Positions 24,724-27,737 of a DNA stretch of 27,737 nucleotides are shown one piece after another. The notes below the pieces were generated by a model that was given only the letters and a program-made list of their open reading frames with translations, did no database searches and was not told where the DNA came from. The DNA comes from a virus, in IMG/VR virus record IMGVR_UViG_3300021197_001133, positions 1 to 27,737 of that record. One strand, 5' to 3'. Both the position numbers and the translations under genes were made by a program. Position 1 is the stretch's first letter. Every line of letters starts with the position of its first letter.

Positions 24724-25888
24724 TCAGCTAGTATTCGATCCAGGGCACTTTCCTGAGGATCTTAAAGCAACCTGGAAATATGCACCGTATTTACGTGACT
24801 TAGACGTAGATTACATATCTTTGTACCTTGAGGGTGGGAAGATCAGTGATAATATCCCTGAATACTTGCAAGACGACTGGGATGATGTATCCAAGAAAAT
24901 CCTTGCTTTCAAGAGATCACTGGCTATTTCACAGGTAGACACCTATGATAACTGTTTCTTTGACTTGGTCCCCAAGAGATTCTTGATGGATTTTTGTGAG
25001 GTAAAGAATAAAATATGTGAACACATCCTCAAGACAGTAAAGAAGCCAGAACGATATGACTTCTATAAACATATCTCTATGATGCTAGGGGACATTGCAA
25101 CAAGAAAGATTTCAATCGACACAAAAAGAGTAAAGTCTTTTGAAGCTTCGCAGAAGCTAAAGAATCAAGCAAAGATGATCCTCAAGAACAAGCCTTATGC
25201 AGACTATAACCAGTTTGGGACAAGGACTGGGAGGCTAACAACCAAAAAGGGGTCATTTCCTATCCTGACCCTTAGTAAAGAGTTTAGATCAGCGGTCCTT
25301 CCTCAAAATGATTACTTCATTGAGCTAGACTTTAATGGGGCAGAGGTCAGAACGCTGCTTGGTCTACTGGGTAAACCGCAGCCAACCGAGGATGTTCACG
25401 ATTTTCATCTAAATAACATCTTTACCGATGTTCACAATAGAAATGACGCAAAGGTAGCTTTTTTTGCTTGGCTTTATGGTTCAAAATCAGCCGTCAACCA
25501 GCGAGATATGCAGAAACTAGCCAGTTTCTACGAGAAGGGTCGCCTACTCAAAGAATATTGGGATGGTAGCACAGTTAGAACACCATTTAGGAAAGAAATG
25601 CCGGATGTAAGCGAACATCACGCCCTCAACTACTTGGTACAGTCCACCGCAGCAGAACTAACCCTAAAGCAGGCTCTAAAGATGGAGTACTTGCTTCGTA
25701 ACCGCTCCTCTGGCTCTAACATCGCTTTCTTGATCCACGATGCGGTCGTACTTGATATGAAAAAAGAGGATGAGAACCTAATTAAACCATTGCTAGCACT
25801 TATGAGTTCGACAAACTTTGGAACTTTTAGGGTAAACATTAAAAGAGGTAAAACTCTAGGTTCTATGAAGGATATACAAGTTGGATAA
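24668..25888 (+). CDS. Compact family A DNA polymerase, no exonuclease
   Basis: 406 aa from ATG 24668 (SD GAGG at 24658-24661; a TTG at 24647 is in frame but has no better site). A family A polymerase domain is visible: 'GTRTGRLTT' (184-192) with 'FPILTLSKEFRSAVLP', motif A 'FIELDFNGAEVR' (217-228, catalytic D221), O-helix motif B from R258 through K262 and F266 to YG (270-271), 'NYLVQSTAAEL' (321-331) and motif C 'FLIHDAVVLDM' (354-364, catalytic D358). The usual Glu after the motif C Asp is Ala (HDA). No 3'-5' exonuclease motifs (DxE, NxxxD) are apparent in the first 150 residues. T4 uses family B gp43 instead. It starts inside the preceding virion gene and overlaps the next by 8 nt. Confidence 0.88.
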   Translation: MIFQTLDDKTECVGIYTHNQLVFDPGHFPEDLKATWKYAPYLRDLDVDYISLYLEGGKISDNIPEYLQDDWDDVSKKILAFKRSLAISQVDTYDNCFFDLVPKRFLMDFCEVKNKICEHILKTVKKPERYDFYKHISMMLGDIATRKISIDTKRVKSFEASQKLKNQAKMILKNKPYADYNQFGTRTGRLTTKKGSFPILTLSKEFRSAVLPQNDYFIELDFNGAEVRTLLGLLGKPQPTEDVHDFHLNNIFTDVHNRNDAKVAFFAWLYGSKSAVNQRDMQKLASFYEKGRLLKEYWDGSTVRTPFRKEMPDVSEHHALNYLVQSTAAELTLKQALKMEYLLRNRSSGSNIAFLIHDAVVLDMKKEDENLIKPLLALMSSTNFGTFRVNIKRGKTLGSMKDIQVG

Positions 25889-26741
25889 AGTCATTGGACT
25901 AGGTAAACTCGGTTGCGCCATTGCAGAACACCTTACATCATACCCAGAGTATAGAGTTTACAAAATAGACTCAGAGATCAAAGAGCGTGGCAGCCTTTCT
26001 ATAGGTGAGTACTCTGGGCACGACGATTATGAGTATAATCTTGACCAAGACGAAGTCGCTGTCTATCTTCGTTCAATCAAAAAGAAAGATGATGTTCTTA
26101 TGGTTGTCGAAGGCGGCGACCCTACTTCAGGTGCGATCCTCAAGATATTAGAAACTGTAAAGGACTCAAAACTAAACGTCCTCTACATCGTCCCTGATCG
26201 GGTGATGTGTTCAGAGGTCCAGCGCCGAGACGATAAGATAGCATTTAACGTTTTGCAAGAGTATGCCCGCAGTGGTGTGTTTGAGAGCATCTTTCTAGTA
26301 CATCGCCAAGCAGTAGATAATCTAGTCGGAGACGTCTCTATACAGGAGTACGAGAATAGTGTCTCTTACTTCATATCCTATATCGTCGCTATGATAAACT
26401 TCTTCAATCATACTGACCCTATCCTTGCAAATAAGATCGAGCCACACAACATTTCAAGGATCGTCACCTTCGGAGTCTCTTCCCTAGAAGAAGACCAAAG
26501 AGATGTCAAGCTCCTGTTTCCGCTTGAATCAGCAAGAGATATACATTTTTTCTATGGCATCCCCGAGCCGGCTCTAGACGAAGACCCTTCCTTGACGAAT
26601 AAGATCAAGCAACATGTGAAAAGTTTCAAAGAAGAAGACATATCCACCAGTTTTTCGGTATACTCAACAGATTTCGAGAATCTAATGGTTCTTTGTATTG
26701 CATATTCGTCGGAGATTCAGCCAGTTTTGGATACTATTTAG
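25881..26741 (+). CDS. Divergent FtsZ/tubulin-like protein
   Basis: 286 aa, TTG start with GAAGG 8-9 nt upstream; the overlap with the polymerase end implies coupling. The layout follows the tubulin/FtsZ fold: a Gly-rich first loop 'VIGLGKLGCAIAE' (4-16), a strand then 'EGGDPTSGAILKILETVKDS' (77-96) at the place of the FtsZ signature GGGTGTG, 'VLYIVPDR' and 'RR' (115-116), 'FESIFLVHRQAVDNL' (134-148) matching the FtsZ 'VDTLIVIPNDRL' strand, a long helix, and a C-terminal domain with 'FFYGIP' and 'NLMVLCIAYSSE'. Spacing between landmarks agrees with FtsZ to within about 10 residues where I compared them. The T7-loop Asp appears replaced (N190). An NAD-binding Rossmann protein is the main alternative, but the C-terminal half argues for tubulin. 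Confidence 0.65.
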   Translation: MDKVIGLGKLGCAIAEHLTSYPEYRVYKIDSEIKERGSLSIGEYSGHDDYEYNLDQDEVAVYLRSIKKKDDVLMVVEGGDPTSGAILKILETVKDSKLNVLYIVPDRVMCSEVQRRDDKIAFNVLQEYARSGVFESIFLVHRQAVDNLVGDVSIQEYENSVSYFISYIVAMINFFNHTDPILANKIEPHNISRIVTFGVSSLEEDQRDVKLLFPLESARDIHFFYGIPEPALDEDPSLTNKIKQHVKSFKEEDISTSFSVYSTDFENLMVLCIAYSSEIQPVLDTI

Positions 26742-26751
26742 AGTAGTAGTT

Positions 26752-26779
26752 TTTACATAACTGATAGACTAGTTATAGA
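26752..26779 (+). promoter_or_regulatory. Sigma70-like promoter candidate
   Basis: TTTACA (26752-26757), 16-nt spacer, TATAGA (26774-26779), in the 62-nt gap ahead of the gene at 26804. The spacer region carries ATAACT/AGTTAT inverted arms (26757-26776), a possible operator. The same box spacing recurs before gp32. Confidence 0.5.
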
Positions 26780-26803
26780 ACATAACAAAAGGAAAGTATC
26801 TCA

Positions 26804-27244
26804 ATGGGACAGGAAAGAGGCGTATTATTAGCATCCTTCATAAAGACAGAGGATGAAGAGGCAGTTCTTGCTGAAGTGGAGTTCATAGCTTCAGACATTA
26901 ATCTAACAAATAAGTTCATATTCTTATTAGAAGATAACGAAGACCCAACAAACAAGATCTTGTCATATAACGCAATCGTCTCCAAGAACAGAGTCTATAA
27001 TCCACGCCTATACACTATCCGTGTTCACCGCAAGAAACAAACAAACACTCTCTATACCATCAACGCTCTCAATAAAGCAGTTGCTTTGGAACATGACGGT
27101 CAGACAGGAAAGCACTTAAAACTAGACTGGGAAAAATACACAGACAGTATTCTTTTGACTTCTGGTAGCGATTTAAGAGTCCATAATGTGACTGTAGCAA
27201 AAATCTTCCAGGTAGAAGATGAAGAGCCTGAGTCCGCCGAGTAA
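26804..27244 (+). CDS. Unrecognised 146-aa protein upstream of gp32
   Basis: A soluble alpha/beta protein with an N-terminal 'GVLLASFIKTEDEEAVLAEV', a central 'KFIFLLEDNEDPTNKILSYN' (about 45-64), and a conserved-looking core 'TIRVHRKKQTNTLYTINALN' (78-97) followed by 'LKLDWEKYTDSILLT' and an acidic tail (EDEEPESAE). I think related proteins occur in other marine T4-like phages without assigned function. It has its own promoter candidate and SD (AAAGGA), and is followed by a strong terminator, so it forms a one-gene unit beside gp32, whose neighbours in T4 are replication and late-transcription factors. Confidence 0.82.
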   Translation: MGQERGVLLASFIKTEDEEAVLAEVEFIASDINLTNKFIFLLEDNEDPTNKILSYNAIVSKNRVYNPRLYTIRVHRKKQTNTLYTINALNKAVALEHDGQTGKHLKLDWEKYTDSILLTSGSDLRVHNVTVAKIFQVEDEEPESAE

Positions 27245-27274
27245 ATAATATCTCATAAAGATTTTTGATAAATT

Positions 27275-27298
27275 AGGGGCTTTCGGGCTCCTTTTTTT
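27275..27298 (+). terminator. Intrinsic terminator with UUCG loop
   Basis: Stem AGGGGCT / GGCTCCT (with G-T pairs) closed by a TTCG tetraloop, followed by seven Ts (27292-27298). It separates the gene at 26804 from gp32. UUCG loops are common in T4-like terminators. Confidence 0.88.
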
Positions 27299-27326
27299 AT
27301 GACACAAAAAAACTTCACTAAAAAGC

Positions 27327-27354
27327 TTTACAGGGTATAAGCCTGTGGTACTAT
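27327..27354 (+). promoter_or_regulatory. Promoter candidate for gp32 with palindromes
   Basis: TTTACA (27327-27332), 16-nt spacer, TACTAT (27349-27354), 38 nt upstream of the gp32 ATG and just after a terminator. The spacer contains ACAGG/CCTGT arms (27330-27346), and the -10 region lies in a perfect palindrome TACTATAGTA (27349-27358), so a repressor or activator site is plausible. Confidence 0.5.
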
Positions 27355-27391
27355 AGTATCAAGGTCAACTAACCAGTAAAGGAGAAATACA

Positions 27392-27737
27392 ATGGGTATT
27401 GACTTGAATAAGATGCGGCAGAAGCACGCTGCCTTAACCAATAAAAGAGGTGGAGACACCAATGACTACTTCTGGAAGCCAGAAGAAGGAACACATCAGC
27501 TTCGACTCGTTTGTCCAAGCACCGGCGATCCGTTCTTTGAGGCATACTACCACTATTCGATGGGTTCTGAAGGTCGCACGACCGTTCTAAGCCCACGGAC
27601 TTTTGGTGATGATGATCCAATTGCCGAGTACGGCACTTCGCTTTGGAACGAAGGCACTGACGCTTCCAAGGAGGCTGCCAAGCGTTTCTGGCCTAAGATG
27701 CGAGTATTTGCTCCCGTCCTCGTCCGTGGCGAAGAGG
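27392..27737 (+). CDS. 32: ssDNA-binding protein gp32 (3' end outside window)
   Basis: First 115 residues of a gp32-type single-stranded DNA binding protein, which coats DNA during replication and recombination and organises the replisome. It starts with a basic N-terminal helix (MGIDLNKMRQKHAALTNKR) like the cooperativity domain, then an OB-fold start 'DYFWKPEEGTHQLRLVCPS' (25-43). The zinc-loop region reads 'SPRTFGDDDPIAEY' (67-80), which lines up with the C-P-x-x-F-G-x-x-C-P-[IV]-C-E pattern of gp32 but has Ser, Asp and Ala where the three cysteines belong; H54 may match the histidine ligand. ATG with AAAGGAGA upstream. The gene continues beyond the right edge. Confidence 0.85.
   Translation, partial: MGIDLNKMRQKHAALTNKRGGDTNDYFWKPEEGTHQLRLVCPSTGDPFFEAYYHYSMGSEGRTTVLSPRTFGDDDPIAEYGTSLWNEGTDASKEAAKRFWPKMRVFAPVLVRGEE

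Noticed and set aside
25893-25928. NAD(P)-binding Rossmann motif GxGxxG at the start of the tubulin-like protein
   Set aside because: The N-terminal loop alone would fit, but the downstream GGDPTSG loop, the later strand order and the C-terminal domain fit FtsZ/tubulin better. Kept as the main alternative.
1-27737. tRNA genes, CRISPR arrays, insertion sequences, introns or homing endonucleases
   Set aside because: None seen. Genes are nearly contiguous, no gap exceeds 130 nt, and no repeat-spacer pattern, cloverleaf or transposase motif was found by eye.

Overview
This window is a contiguous piece of the virion-morphogenesis region of a T4-like contractile-tailed phage (Caudoviricetes, formerly Myoviridae), probably of the marine/environmental 'far T4' kind. 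All supported genes lie on the + strand, packed with short gaps, overlaps or TAATG stop/start junctions. Recognisable T4-type proteins appear in the expected order: portal gp20, prohead protease gp21, scaffold gp22, major capsid gp23, neck/terminator proteins (gp13/14/15-like), sheath gp18, tube gp19, gp26, a tape-measure-like protein and baseplate proteins. A gp32-type single-stranded DNA binding protein starts at the right edge. Strong Shine-Dalgarno sequences (for example AAGGAG before gp23 and gp19, GGAGG before a 39-codon ORF) suggest a host that uses SD-dependent initiation. I cannot name the host. I see no tRNA, rRNA, CRISPR array, insertion sequence or integrase.

Layout: (1) 2-6000, head genes: portal (5' end cut by the window), two unrecognised overlapping genes, a small membrane protein, a 39-aa cysteine-rich ORF, gp21 protease, an unrecognised gene, a ribosomal protein bS21 homologue, a small probable virion protein and a fibre-like protein with an internal repeat. 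(2) 5981-8895: TATAAATA late-promoter-like site, gp22, gp23 and a strong intrinsic terminator. (3) 8954-11614: neck and tail-completion genes. (4) 11732-16886: an unusually long sheath, the tube, then gp26 followed by a short ORF that appears to be reached by ribosomal frameshifting on a seven-T run. (5) 16938-24723: a small unrecognised gene, tape-measure-like protein, tube-cap-like protein, LysM/gp53-like protein, an 897-aa hub-like protein and a 505-aa protein of unknown role. (6) 24668-27737: an exonuclease-less family A DNA polymerase, a divergent FtsZ/tubulin-like protein, an unrecognised gene, a UUCG-loop terminator and gp32. Two sigma70-like promoter candidates sit in this last section.

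The head and tail genes together make the capsid, portal, neck and contractile tail. The less ordinary content is the set of accessory genes threaded through them: bS21 (possible ribosome takeover), a tubulin-like protein (possible cytoskeletal role), a compact PolA in a lineage whose type member uses a family B polymerase, a gp32 whose zinc ligands are substituted, and a candidate programmed frameshift at the T4 gp26 locus, in the position where other tailed phages encode their tail-assembly chaperone pair. Family assignments come from reading motifs by eye; no database search was possible.
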